A stretch of 9,043 bases of DNA from Bdellovibrionales bacterium (GCA_026648125.1 JAPKGD010000040.1:1-9043), one strand, 5' to 3'; shown: positions 1-6,369, counted from the stretch's first letter. Notes: generated by a model not told the origin, from the letters alone. Numbers and translations: made by a program.

Positions 1-23
1 TTGAGTGAACCGTTCCTCGTCCA

Positions 24-902
24 CTAAACAGCAAATGACTCTACTTTTACCTGGTCATTGACGACGGTGTAACGACCCTTCTCGTCTTTCTTCAATTGGG
101 CCATCACCGTTTTGGGGTCGTGGGTGAAAAATACCCACCAATGTCCGGGTAAAGCTTCTTGATATAGCTTGGCCTTTTCATCGATGAGAAGTTCAGGGTA
201 GCGATCATAGCCCATGGTAATAGGAAGGTGTACCCAAGGCACACCGGGGACCAAATCGCCGGCAAAGACCACCTGAGAGTTTTGTCCCTTTAAAATGGTA
301 TGCATTTGTCCGGGAGTGTGACCATGACTGACAAAAAATTTGATGTGTTGTGGGAGGACCTCGGGGTGAGATTCCCCATCGACAATAACTAGGCGTCGAG
401 AGTTCTTTAGCGCCTCAATAAGGTCGGGAATAAACGAAGCTCGGTCCCGAGAGTGAGGATTCTGAGCCCTTGTCCAGGCTTCACTGCCAACAACATATTT
501 GGCATTTGGAAAGTGAAGTCTATTATTTCCTGATTGCATCTGTTCAAAGGTGGGGAGAAGTCCTCCCGCGTGGTCAAAATGAAGATGGGAGAGGATCACA
601 AAATCAATTTCATCTTCTGAAACACCAAGTCGATTTAGATTTTCAAGCAACACATGTTGAGATGGGTTTTCTACGCCAAATCGCTCCGCGAGCTTGGGCT
701 CAAAAAAGGCGCCAATCCCAGTTTCACAAAGCAATTTCTTCGAATCAATCTCGATTAACAGTGCGCGACAGGCCAATGGAATTCGTCCCAGTGAGTCTGG
801 GGCAAGCCACTTCTCCCATACGGGCCGGGGGGCATTTCCAAACATCGCGCCCCCATCTAACCATTGTCGATTGCCCTCTATGGCTGAAATCTTCACTGAC
901 AT
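24..902 (-). CDS. YtnP-like MBL-fold metallo-hydrolase (putative lactonase)
   Basis: This is a complete 292-aa metallo-beta-lactamase-fold hydrolase. The metal-binding signature is clear: HLHFDH at residues 106-111 (ligands H106, H108, D110, H111), H195 in the SHGHTPG motif, D216 in FAGD, and a late H261 in FTHDP. The N-terminal DGGAMFG stretch (16-22) followed by PRPVW resembles the YtnP branch of the family, from memory. Members of that branch act as N-acyl-homoserine-lactone or other lactone hydrolases. No signal peptide is visible, so it is probably cytoplasmic. The ATG lies 2 bp after the stop of the upstream YhdH-like gene, so the two are almost certainly co-transcribed. The ribosome-binding site is weak, which suggests translational coupling. 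The fold and metal site are well supported. The substrate is inferred and could be any small ester, lactone or thioester. Confidence 0.9.
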   Translation of the reverse strand: MSVKISAIEGNRQWLDGGAMFGNAPRPVWEKWLAPDSLGRIPLACRALLIEIDSKKLLCETGIGAFFEPKLAERFGVENPSQHVLLENLNRLGVSEDEIDFVILSHLHFDHAGGLLPTFEQMQSGNNRLHFPNAKYVVGSEAWTRAQNPHSRDRASFIPDLIEALKNSRRLVIVDGESHPEVLPQHIKFFVSHGHTPGQMHTILKGQNSQVVFAGDLVPGVPWVHLPITMGYDRYPELLIDEKAKLYQEALPGHWWVFFTHDPKTVMAQLKKDEKGRYTVVNDQVKVESFAV

Positions 903-904
903 TC

Positions 905-1906
905 TTAAGCTCGCTTTCTCAGATCAACAAGAATTCGACCAGTGACTTTTCTTTCCAACACGTCTTGAAAAGCCTGATCCAGTTGCTCAAGAGAAATCGT
1001 CTTTGCCAAAATTTCTTGGAGGTGCGGAGGCTTCCAAAGCCCCGAAAGCCTTCGCCACAACTCCTGGCGCAAGGGCAGGGGACAATTGTTTGAGCTGATT
1101 CCCAAAAGACTGACACCTCTTAAAATAAAAGGCATCACAGTGGTTTGAAGTTCCGCGCCTCCCGTGAGTCCGATGGCGGCAACATTACCCCACAAATCCA
1201 CATGAGGAATAAGGCGAGTGAGTAGCTCTCCGCCGACGTTGTCGATGACTCCAGCAAATTTAGCAGGTTCAAGCGGACGAGTTCCAAGTTCTAATTCCCG
1301 CGGGTCTAAAACTCGGCGAGCACCAAAACGCTCAAGAAGCGGGCGCGCCGATTGTTTACCGGTGACAGCCCAGACTTCATATCCTTGGGAGGCAAGTAGA
1401 TCCACGGCAATAGAGCCGACGCCGCCGCTTGCTCCGGTTACAACAATGGGGCCTTTGCTGGGTGATTGGTCCATTTGCTCCATTCGGTAAAGTGCCAGGG
1501 CGGCAGTAAATCCCGCCGTGCCAATGAGCATAGATTCTTCTCCAGAAAGGCCCGCAGGCAATCGGATAACCGAACTTGCGGGTGCGGCGATAAATTCGGC
1601 ATAGCCGCCATCCATAGACTCACCGAGATTACAGCCAGTGACCAAAACGGATTCGCCAGGTTGAAAGCCACCGGATTTCGCTGCAACCACGGTTCCCATC
1701 ACATCGATGCCGCCGACCAATGGAAAGCGTCGAAGAATTTTTCCCTTCCCCGATCCAGCTAAAGCATCTTTATAGTTCACGCTGGAGTAATGACCTTCGA
1801 TGATCACATCAAGCGGTGCGAGATCGCTCCATTCGAGAGTTTCAAGACGTCCGCGGATTTCTCCGCCTGATTGGTGTATGCGGTAAGCACGAAATTGTTT
1901 GGTCAT
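905..1906 (-). CDS. YhdH/AcuI-type NADPH-dependent quinone/acryloyl-CoA oxidoreductase
   Basis: This is a complete 333-aa zinc-independent medium-chain dehydrogenase/reductase. The N-terminal catalytic domain has the YSSVNYKDALA motif (40-50) and the FPLVGGIDVMGTV stretch (61-73). GTAGFTAALAL (129-139) precedes the Rossmann fold, whose nucleotide loop is VTGASGGVGS (156-165). Length and motifs match the YhdH/YhfP family, which includes acryloyl-CoA reductase AcuI, an enzyme that reduces an alpha,beta-unsaturated acyl-CoA with NADPH. The catalytic zinc cysteines of true alcohol dehydrogenases are absent, as expected. The ATG follows an AAGAG-type ribosome-binding site. It lies 62 bp downstream of the phosphatase gene, so it may have its own promoter, though I found only a weak match. 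It leads into the MBL hydrolase gene 2 bp on, suggesting a detoxification pair. The family call is firm, but quinone versus acryloyl-CoA as substrate is open. Confidence 0.92.
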   Translation of the reverse strand: MTKQFRAYRIHQSGGEIRGRLETLEWSDLAPLDVIIEGHYSSVNYKDALAGSGKGKILRRFPLVGGIDVMGTVVAAKSGGFQPGESVLVTGCNLGESMDGGYAEFIAAPASSVIRLPAGLSGEESMLIGTAGFTAALALYRMEQMDQSPSKGPIVVTGASGGVGSIAVDLLASQGYEVWAVTGKQSARPLLERFGARRVLDPRELELGTRPLEPAKFAGVIDNVGGELLTRLIPHVDLWGNVAAIGLTGGAELQTTVMPFILRGVSLLGISSNNCPLPLRQELWRRLSGLWKPPHLQEILAKTISLEQLDQAFQDVLERKVTGRILVDLRKRA

Positions 1907-1968
1907 GGCTCTTTTTTAGGGCGTAGAGGCAATATTGTCTAGTCGGGCCGAGTTCGGCAAAAGCCGCG

Positions 1969-2463
1969 TCAAGACTTTGTTCGATTTAAATCGACTTTGA
2001 GCCGATCGAGGAGCTCGCCGCAGGCATCCTCAAGGATGTCGAGCACGAGGCGAAATCCATCGTCACCGTCATAGTAAGGATCCGGAACATCAGAAATATT
2101 GTGTATGCGGCAGTATTTGGTCATGGGGACCACTTTGTGATGAAAGGCACCTGTCGAATCTAAGCGAAGCACATTTTGGTAATTACTTTTGTCCATTGTT
2201 AAAATGAGATCAAAATTTTGAAAGTCTTCTGGTGCCCGCACGGGGCGGGAGAGGCTCGGAAGGTGGTATCCGCGTTCCTTTGCGTGTGAGCGCATTCTTG
2301 CGTCTGCGGGCTCACCTTCGTGGTACCCCGAGGTTCCTGCGGAATCACACTCAATTTGTTCGCTCAATCCTGCACGTCTGACCATTTCAATCATAATCCC
2401 TTCGGCCGCTGGCGAGCGGCAAATGTTACCGAGGCAAACAAAAAGGAGTCGCATTTTGGCCAT
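1969..2463 (-). CDS. low-molecular-weight protein tyrosine phosphatase
   Basis: This is a complete 164-aa cytoplasmic phosphatase. The P-loop CLGNICRS (10-17) supplies the nucleophile C10 and the phosphate-binding R16. DPYYDG (128-133) supplies the general acid D128 and the aromatic wall of the pocket. Length is normal for the family. In the arginine phosphatase YwlE the P-loop carries Thr at the position that is I14 here. Ile is usual in tyrosine-specific enzymes, so phosphotyrosine (or a small phosphate ester) is the likelier substrate. No tyrosine kinase or capsule gene lies nearby, unlike Wzb/Etp-type enzymes. An AGGA ribosome-binding site overlaps the TAG stop of hspQ (gap 9 bp), supporting this ATG and translational coupling. 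A second in-frame ATG three codons on (2452-2454) is a possible alternative start. Confidence 0.93.
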   Translation of the reverse strand: MAKMRLLFVCLGNICRSPAAEGIMIEMVRRAGLSEQIECDSAGTSGYHEGEPADARMRSHAKERGYHLPSLSRPVRAPEDFQNFDLILTMDKSNYQNVLRLDSTGAFHHKVVPMTKYCRIHNISDVPDPYYDGDDGFRLVLDILEDACGELLDRLKVDLNRTKS

Positions 2464-2472
2464 AAAAATTTC

Positions 2473-2811
2473 CTAGTGGTTGAGCCGAATATAACGTCCG
2501 TCGCGAAACTCTGTAAATACACTTTCGAGTAGGGGATGTTCAACTGTGTGACCCGATTCGTCACGGTAAAGATGGCATTGGGCGACGTAAACCGCGTCGT
2601 TTTGACCTTCAAACAGCACGTAGTACCAAGGCTCTCGTTTTGGACCTCGTCGCGAGGTTAGGTTGATTAATCGTTCGTCAGGCCCCGAAAAGGATTCGTC
2701 GACTTCAATCACAACTCCGCGCAAATTTCCATCCTTGTGCCGTACCACATCTCCAGGTGAAAACTTGAGAGATGAACTTTTTGAATGAGCCTCAAGACCT
2801 CGGCTCGACAT
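2473..2811 (-). CDS. hspQ: HspQ/YccV-like heat shock, hemimethylated-DNA-binding domain protein
   Basis: The 112-aa product matches the YccV-like/HspQ family. FSPGDVVRHK (17-26) and GVVIEVD (32-38) begin the small beta-barrel. PWYYVLFE (61-68) and YVAQCHL (75-81) form its core, and EHPLLESVFTEF (91-102) closes it. E. coli HspQ/YccV is about 105 aa. It has been described as binding hemimethylated DNA and, in Yersinia, as a Lon substrate and specificity factor. The open frame extends upstream to a TTG at 2844, but I prefer the ATG at 2809-2811. It has a strong AAGGGGGA site 4 bp upstream, and the TTG has none. Residues 1-16 are Ser-rich and look like a flexible tail. It is followed 9 bp later by the phosphatase gene. 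The symbol is a family-level call and orthology is not proven. Confidence 0.87.
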   Translation of the reverse strand: MSSRGLEAHSKSSSLKFSPGDVVRHKDGNLRGVVIEVDESFSGPDERLINLTSRRGPKREPWYYVLFEGQNDAVYVAQCHLYRDESGHTVEHPLLESVFTEFRDGRYIRLNH

Positions 2812-2815
2812 AATT

Positions 2816-2823
2816 CCCCCTTG
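2816..2823 (-). promoter_or_regulatory. strong Shine-Dalgarno that sets the hspQ start
   Basis: On the minus strand AAGGGGGA lies 4 nt before the ATG at 2809-2811. The same AAGGGGGA core precedes the 62-aa gene near 6252. It decides the start in favour of this ATG over the upstream in-frame TTG (2842-2844), which has no purine-rich site. Confidence 0.7.
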
Positions 2824-2829
2824 CTTATT

Positions 2830-2835
2830 ATTATA
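2830..2835 (-). promoter_or_regulatory. candidate -10 element for hspQ-phosphatase
   Basis: The minus strand carries a perfect TATAAT about 18 nt before the preferred hspQ ATG. It lies in the 46-bp gap after the M15 gene. No good -35 hexamer sits at 16-18 bp: the nearest TTGATG is 20 bp away and overlaps the M15 stop codon. A transcript starting here would have a very short leader. This is a single-element match, so it is only a candidate. A heat-shock sigma factor site was not recognisable. Confidence 0.35.
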
Positions 2836-2857
2836 GCTAATCAAGAGGAGAACTTCA

Positions 2858-3838
2858 TCAAGGAATGGTTATTTCTCGGGAGAGGTGGATGCTTCCCCCT
2901 ACAGCGGCCTTAATTTGGTAGGTTCCTGAAACTGAGGGAATCTCGATCTCAATTTTATCGCTTGTGCGGACGGACCCATCCGGGTGAGTCACCTGCCAAT
3001 GGTGAATAAGTTGACCGCCGTCTTCCTGATAAACTTCTGTTTTCAGGACCAAAGCCAGATTGGATTCTCCGCGGGCAGAAACCGTATCAACAATTCGTCC
3101 AAGTGCCTCTACTTTTTGAATCACTTGAAGGACATGAGCGGGAGGAGTCACGACGCTTCCGCCGGGAAAGAAGGCCGGGTCGAGGGCAACGCCACGCCAA
3201 TCGCAATGGATATGATCCGTATAAAGCTGATAAAAAGAAGCACCATGTTTGATGCAGTAGTCGGCGAGCTCCTGGTAGGTAAATCCCGCCACGGCAAAGT
3301 CAACGCCATCACCAAAAGTATGTCGAGACCACTTGGCGGCGCCATCGAGTTGTTGATTATATCCGGGACTACGGTAGCCGCTGGTTATTCGCACTGGGCG
3401 GCCCAGATCAGCGCGCATTGCTTCAAGGTGCAAAAGCGTTCGCGGTGAAAACAAGCCATAAAATCCACGTCGCGATCCATCAGCCACCAGTTCACCGCGT
3501 ACAAAATTGGGAGAGAGCAGTGTGGTATTTGGAATATTCCTTAATTCCAAGAGGCGATCTGGCGCCTCATACTGTCTTTTGTCAAAAGAGGCTGGAAAAC
3601 TGGGATCTGTGTTTGGATCCGAATATTGATAGAGACTATTTTGCTCGCGGAGCTGAGAACGTTCGAGGGTTGAAAAACAAATGCTCTGATTCTTGCCGGG
3701 AAAGCAGGCGGACGTTGGTCGAGTTGCACCCTTTCCGCCAGATATCTCCTGAGCCAGGCTCGAGCTATTGCGGGCATTGAGCGGCCCACAATGTACGAGA
3801 CCAATTGCACTGAGGAAAAGCAAAATTCTCAACACCAT
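2858..3838 (-). CDS. M15-family (YcbK/peptidase M15A-like) zinc peptidase, candidate lipoprotein
   Basis: This 326-aa exported protein has a hydrophobic N-terminus (2-16) ending at C17. That suggests a lipoprotein signal peptide, although His at the -1 position (LVHC) is atypical. Residues 20-110 are low in recognisable features. The peptidase domain spans about 125-225. The SGYRSPGYN motif (153-161) is followed by HTFGDGVD (H173 and D180) and HIH (H209, H211), the expected M15A/DUF882 zinc ligands. Such enzymes cut or bind peptidoglycan peptides. A C-terminal region (about 235-326) looks like a beta-sandwich, so it may be an Ig-like or wall-binding extension. That part is inference. The AGAAG ribosome-binding site directly abuts the ATG. 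This spacing is poor, so the GTG or TTG at codons 2-3 are alternative starts. It is the first gene of the minus-strand group. Confidence 0.82.
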   Translation of the reverse strand: MVLRILLFLSAIGLVHCGPLNARNSSSLAQEISGGKGATRPTSACFPGKNQSICFSTLERSQLREQNSLYQYSDPNTDPSFPASFDKRQYEAPDRLLELRNIPNTTLLSPNFVRGELVADGSRRGFYGLFSPRTLLHLEAMRADLGRPVRITSGYRSPGYNQQLDGAAKWSRHTFGDGVDFAVAGFTYQELADYCIKHGASFYQLYTDHIHCDWRGVALDPAFFPGGSVVTPPAHVLQVIQKVEALGRIVDTVSARGESNLALVLKTEVYQEDGGQLIHHWQVTHPDGSVRTSDKIEIEIPSVSGTYQIKAAVGGSIHLSREITIP

Positions 3839-3953
3839 CTTCTATTAGAAGACATAATCTTGAGCTTTTTGGGAAATCTGCCATATTCTCCGAGAGAAAA
3901 ACTGGACAAAAGTTGTGAGATAAAGCGACCAGTTTGATCTATGAGGAGAGTTT
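3839..3953. promoter_or_regulatory. divergent intergenic region between the M15 and TfoX-like genes
   Basis: This 115-bp AT-rich gap must hold the promoters of both divergent genes. For the plus strand, TTGAGC (3860-3865) and CATATT (3882-3887) are 16 bp apart, each a 4/6 match. For the minus strand only weak matches are visible. A GAGGAG ribosome-binding site (3943-3948) lies 5 bp before the plus-strand ATG. No operator-like palindrome stood out. The promoter role follows from gene orientation, and the hexamers are tentative. Confidence 0.4.
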
Positions 3954-4385
3954 ATGCCGCGCCGTTATGAGTGGGATTGGCTTTTTGAGGAGTTGCAGGA
4001 AGAGCCGTCATTTGTGGCAAAGACGATGTTTGGTTGTCGGTCGGTCTATCTCAATGGCAAGTTGGTTTTTGTTTTGGCCGAAAATCAGGATGATTCAGAC
4101 TGGAATGGGCTGCTCATTCCAACGAGCCGAGAACTTCATCCTTCGTTGCTAGAAGATTTTCCTGAGATGATCTGTCATAAGATTTTAGGCAAATGGATTT
4201 ATTTGAGTTTAGACCGGGAGGACTTTGAGGATGTTGCGCTCAAAGCAGTAGCACTGGTAAAACGGCGAGACGCCCGATTTGGGGTGGTGCCGGAAGGACG
4301 AAAGGCCAAAGCCAAAGCAAAGGTAAAGGTAAAGGCGAAAGCAAAGCTAAAAGCCAAAGCAAAAATGATAAGGAAGAAAAAGTGA
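3954..4385 (+). CDS. TfoX N-terminal-like small protein with alternating Lys-Ala tail
   Basis: This is a 143-aa protein of unknown function. Residues about 1-112 look like a small alpha/beta domain. AKTMFGCRSVYLNGKLVFVL (22-41) resembles the start of TfoX/Sxy N-terminal domains. HKILGKWIYL (75-84) and VKRRDARFGV (102-111) recall an uncharacterised family from deltaproteobacteria, from memory. Residues 117-137 alternate Lys with Ala, Val or Leu, then the protein ends in Arg/Lys. This resembles the basic tails of histone H1-like or HU-like proteins, so nucleic-acid binding is possible but not shown. The GAGGAG site 5 bp before the ATG gives a firm start. The TGA overlaps the GTG of the nitroreductase by 4 bp, so the two are coupled. 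Confidence 0.8.
   Translation: MPRRYEWDWLFEELQEEPSFVAKTMFGCRSVYLNGKLVFVLAENQDDSDWNGLLIPTSRELHPSLLEDFPEMICHKILGKWIYLSLDREDFEDVALKAVALVKRRDARFGVVPEGRKAKAKAKVKVKAKAKLKAKAKMIRKKK
4302..4364 (+). repeat. degenerate hexanucleotide repeat encoding (Lys-X) units
   Basis: About ten imperfect copies of an AAAGCN-like hexamer run in frame. They encode Lys alternating with Ala (seven), Val (two) and Leu (one). Codon choice varies between AAA/AAG and GCC/GCA/GCG, so the copies are diverged rather than freshly duplicated. The repeat forms the basic C-terminal tail of the TfoX-like protein. Its length could change by strand slippage without shifting the frame. Confidence 0.8.
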
Positions 4386-4936
4386 ACATCAACGAACTTA
4401 TTCAGGCGAGAAGAACTGTTCATCAATTTAACGATCAGAAGGTATCTCAGGAAACTATTGATAGAGCTTTCGAATTGGCGCTGTGGGCGCCAAACCATCG
4501 CTTAACTTATCCTTGGCGATTTGTGGACTTGGGTCAGGAAGCGAGGTCAGCAATAGGTCAACTCTCTGCGGATTTGAAGCGGTCCAAACAGGGTCTCTCA
4601 GATATTGAAGCTAAGGCTCTAGCCATGGGGTTTTTAAGACCATCCCATTTGGTGGCGGTGGTTCAAGTCAAGAATGCCGATGCCGCTATTGCAAAGGAGG
4701 ATTACGCCAGTATTGCGATGGCGGTTCAGAATATTCACTTGTACCTTTGGAGCGAAGGTATCGGATTAAAGTGGACCACGGGGGCGGTGACGCGAAATGA
4801 GCAAACCTATCGAATCGCCCAGGTCAACCCAGAGAGTGAAGAAATCGTTGGATTTTTATGGGTGGGATATTTTGACAAGGTCCCGCCTACGCCTCGGCGC
4901 CCAAAATTTTCAGACATTTGGCGTTCAGTACCCTAA
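4382..4936 (+). CDS. YdjA-like nitroreductase family protein
   Basis: This is a 184-aa FMN-dependent oxidoreductase of the nitroreductase fold. It has the N-terminal RRTVHQF motif (10-16, flavin phosphate contact), WAPNHRLTYPWRF (35-47), GLKWTTGA (127-134), and IVGFLWVGY (155-163) near the C-terminus. The compact size and these motifs match the YdjA branch, whose physiological substrate is unclear. The start is a GTG preceded by AAGGAAG (4370-4376, 5-bp spacing), and it overlaps the previous stop by 4 bp. No signal peptide is present. The gene ends in TAA at 4934-4936, which interlocks with the TAG of the convergent DUF2914 gene, so no terminator fits between them. The family call is firm and the substrate is not known. 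Confidence 0.9.
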   Translation: MNINELIQARRTVHQFNDQKVSQETIDRAFELALWAPNHRLTYPWRFVDLGQEARSAIGQLSADLKRSKQGLSDIEAKALAMGFLRPSHLVAVVQVKNADAAIAKEDYASIAMAVQNIHLYLWSEGIGLKWTTGAVTRNEQTYRIAQVNPESEEIVGFLWVGYFDKVPPTPRRPKFSDIWRSVP

Positions 4937-6045
4937 AATCGATCGACTTTGAATTCTCTGGGTGTAGCAGTCACGGCATCGAGATCAAAAGAAAGTCGGC
5001 CGATCTCTCGGCCGTCGGTGGACTCCACCACCACACGCCAGCGGCCCGTCGTGTAATTTGATTTTGCGGCATATCCGCGAAAGCCCTCTTCCCTTCCACC
5101 AGAAATTTTGATGGGGATTCGATCTTGCAGGGTCCAACCGGCCTGAGCATCGTCGAGGTACCAAGAAACAAAAACCTGATCACTAAAGTTCGCAGGTGAG
5201 AAGAGCCGAAAGAAGGCGATAATTTTATCCCCGGGCTGGGCAATAAAGTTTTGATCGCCGTTATGCCAAAATCTCCACCAGGGTCGTTGGTGAGAGAGCT
5301 CAAACTCGCCTTGGGCATTTTTTGCGACATTATGGTAAATGCCTAAATACTGGAGCGACAATGGCACGGGAGGGATAATTCTTAGGACGTAACTGACAAG
5401 AAAGCACACAAAAACGATTAATGCCGGACGTAATACCTGAGCGCGAATCGCCGGTTCAGGAACTTTAAGTTTCTGACCTAAGCGAAACCAGATCACCGAA
5501 GGAAGTAGGCCCAATAAGATGGATAACAAAAAAACTAATGTTCCAGAACGACCAACCAGAGTTGGTACGAGGTAGGCGAAGTAACTCATATAACTCAATG
5601 ACAAGAGGGCGAACTTAATCGTTAAGCCCTGAATCTGAAAGCGCGGAAATTCATTGGCCACGAGAAGCGCAACCATAAATATCAAGAAAACGAAGGACGT
5701 GGCGAGTGAGGCACTTTTAAAATAGAAGAGTGTATAGGAGCTCAACAGGGACCCAAATAAAAAGTGCATTGCGGGCACTCGCCACTTGCGATAAAAATTG
5801 GGGTTAGGCATTTGATCTGCCGACTTCGCCTGTTCGACCATCAAATGTGCTAAGATTATAAATAGAACTAAAAGATAAGCGGCTTGTTGGATGATCGTGG
5901 AAAGAGAATCAATCCTTCCAAGAGTGAAAATATCAAAGAGAAAACCACCAACAAAGAAGGTCGCAGGAAAATAGCGCTCGTATTTCGAGTAAAGAACTTT
6001 TGCCTGCGATACAGATTGAGCAATGGGGATGCGAGACATCCCCAT
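4933..6045 (-). CDS. multi-pass membrane protein with C-terminal DUF2914 domain
   Basis: This is a 370-aa inner-membrane protein. Hydrophobic segments lie at about 27-43, 52-70, 92-109, 112-130, 142-163, 168-187 and 206-224, so roughly seven helices. A soluble domain (about 230-370) follows, matching DUF2914: the run VFVSWYLDD (291-299), then GFRGYAAKSN (321-330) and GRWRVVVES (334-342), and IGRLSFDL (348-355). The domain has no assigned function. Two in-frame ATGs open the gene (6043-6045 and 6037-6039), and the ribosome-binding site is weak, so the start may be either. It follows the 62-aa membrane protein gene by 18 bp, probably in one operon. Its stop interlocks with that of the nitroreductase on the other strand. 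The domain call is from memory of the family pattern. Confidence 0.82.
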   Translation of the reverse strand: MGMSRIPIAQSVSQAKVLYSKYERYFPATFFVGGFLFDIFTLGRIDSLSTIIQQAAYLLVLFIILAHLMVEQAKSADQMPNPNFYRKWRVPAMHFLFGSLLSSYTLFYFKSASLATSFVFLIFMVALLVANEFPRFQIQGLTIKFALLSLSYMSYFAYLVPTLVGRSGTLVFLLSILLGLLPSVIWFRLGQKLKVPEPAIRAQVLRPALIVFVCFLVSYVLRIIPPVPLSLQYLGIYHNVAKNAQGEFELSHQRPWWRFWHNGDQNFIAQPGDKIIAFFRLFSPANFSDQVFVSWYLDDAQAGWTLQDRIPIKISGGREEGFRGYAAKSNYTTGRWRVVVESTDGREIGRLSFDLDAVTATPREFKVDRF

Positions 6046-6063
6046 GAGTCTATCGATCTCTGC

Positions 6064-6252
6064 TTATCCCATCAAGCCGCGATATCGTGCGCGCATATAA
6101 AAAATAGTGATGCCGCAGCCGACTAAAGTCAGGCCTGCTGCTTTGGCCAAAAAAGCCGCACCTTGTAGTTGCATTCCGTATATTCCAATGATCGTACACA
6201 AGTATGGCTTGAACTCGTAGTATGCCGATCGAATTGTTAATGCCCGTCTCAT
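6064..6252 (-). CDS. 62-aa small membrane protein, function unknown
   Basis: A short gene of 62 codons is supported by a strong AAGGGGGA ribosome-binding site just before its ATG. The product has a basic N-terminus (MRRALTIR), a weakly hydrophobic stretch (about 17-33), and a clear membrane helix (about 35-53), then a basic RARYR tail. This gives one or two membrane segments. I do not recognise the family. It lies 18 bp upstream of the DUF2914 gene in the same orientation, so it is likely the leading gene of a two-gene operon. It may act as a partner or assembly factor, which is inference. It is too short to rule out chance, but the ribosome-binding site and context favour a real gene. Confidence 0.65.
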   Translation of the reverse strand: MRRALTIRSAYYEFKPYLCTIIGIYGMQLQGAAFLAKAAGLTLVGCGITIFYMRARYRGLMG

Positions 6253-6325
6253 GGTTCCCCCTTAAATATGTTTACCCCTAAGCGTTGAAGTGACGGACCA
6301 CAATTGCGCTTGTTATAACCAGTCT

Positions 6326-6357
6326 ATCGGCCTAATTTTAAAATATAAATAGCCGAT
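6326..6357. repeat. inverted repeat with 6-bp arms around a 20-bp AT-rich core
   Basis: ATCGGC (6326-6331) and GCCGAT (6352-6357) are perfect inverted arms flanking 20 bp of almost pure A/T. It sits where the -35 region would be if the TATAAC at 6312-6317 is a minus-strand -10. It may be an operator, or chance. Confidence 0.3.
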
Positions 6358-6369
6358 CTCAATTTGAGA
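6357..6369. repeat. 13-bp palindrome upstream of the 62-aa/DUF2914 operon
   Basis: TCTCAATTTGAGA is a perfect inverted repeat with 6-bp arms and a 1-bp centre. It begins at the last base of the preceding inverted repeat. The short symmetric form is typical of a dimeric regulator site, but no regulator gene lies nearby and only one copy is seen here. Confidence 0.35.

Noticed and set aside
470..1093. A 207-codon open frame on the plus strand across the MBL and YhdH genes.
   Set aside because: It lies antisense to two genes with clear catalytic motifs, and its product has no recognisable features. It is a shadow frame.
1947..1966. Two mutually exclusive 4-bp hairpins (CGGC-TTTT-GCCG and GCCG-AACT-CGGC on the minus strand) after the phosphatase gene.
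   Set aside because: The stems are only 4 bp and no T-tract follows, so neither a terminator nor an attenuator is supported.
3829..3855. An 8-codon minus-strand upstream frame overlapping the start of the M15 gene.
   Set aside because: It has only a weak ribosome-binding site and could easily arise by chance.
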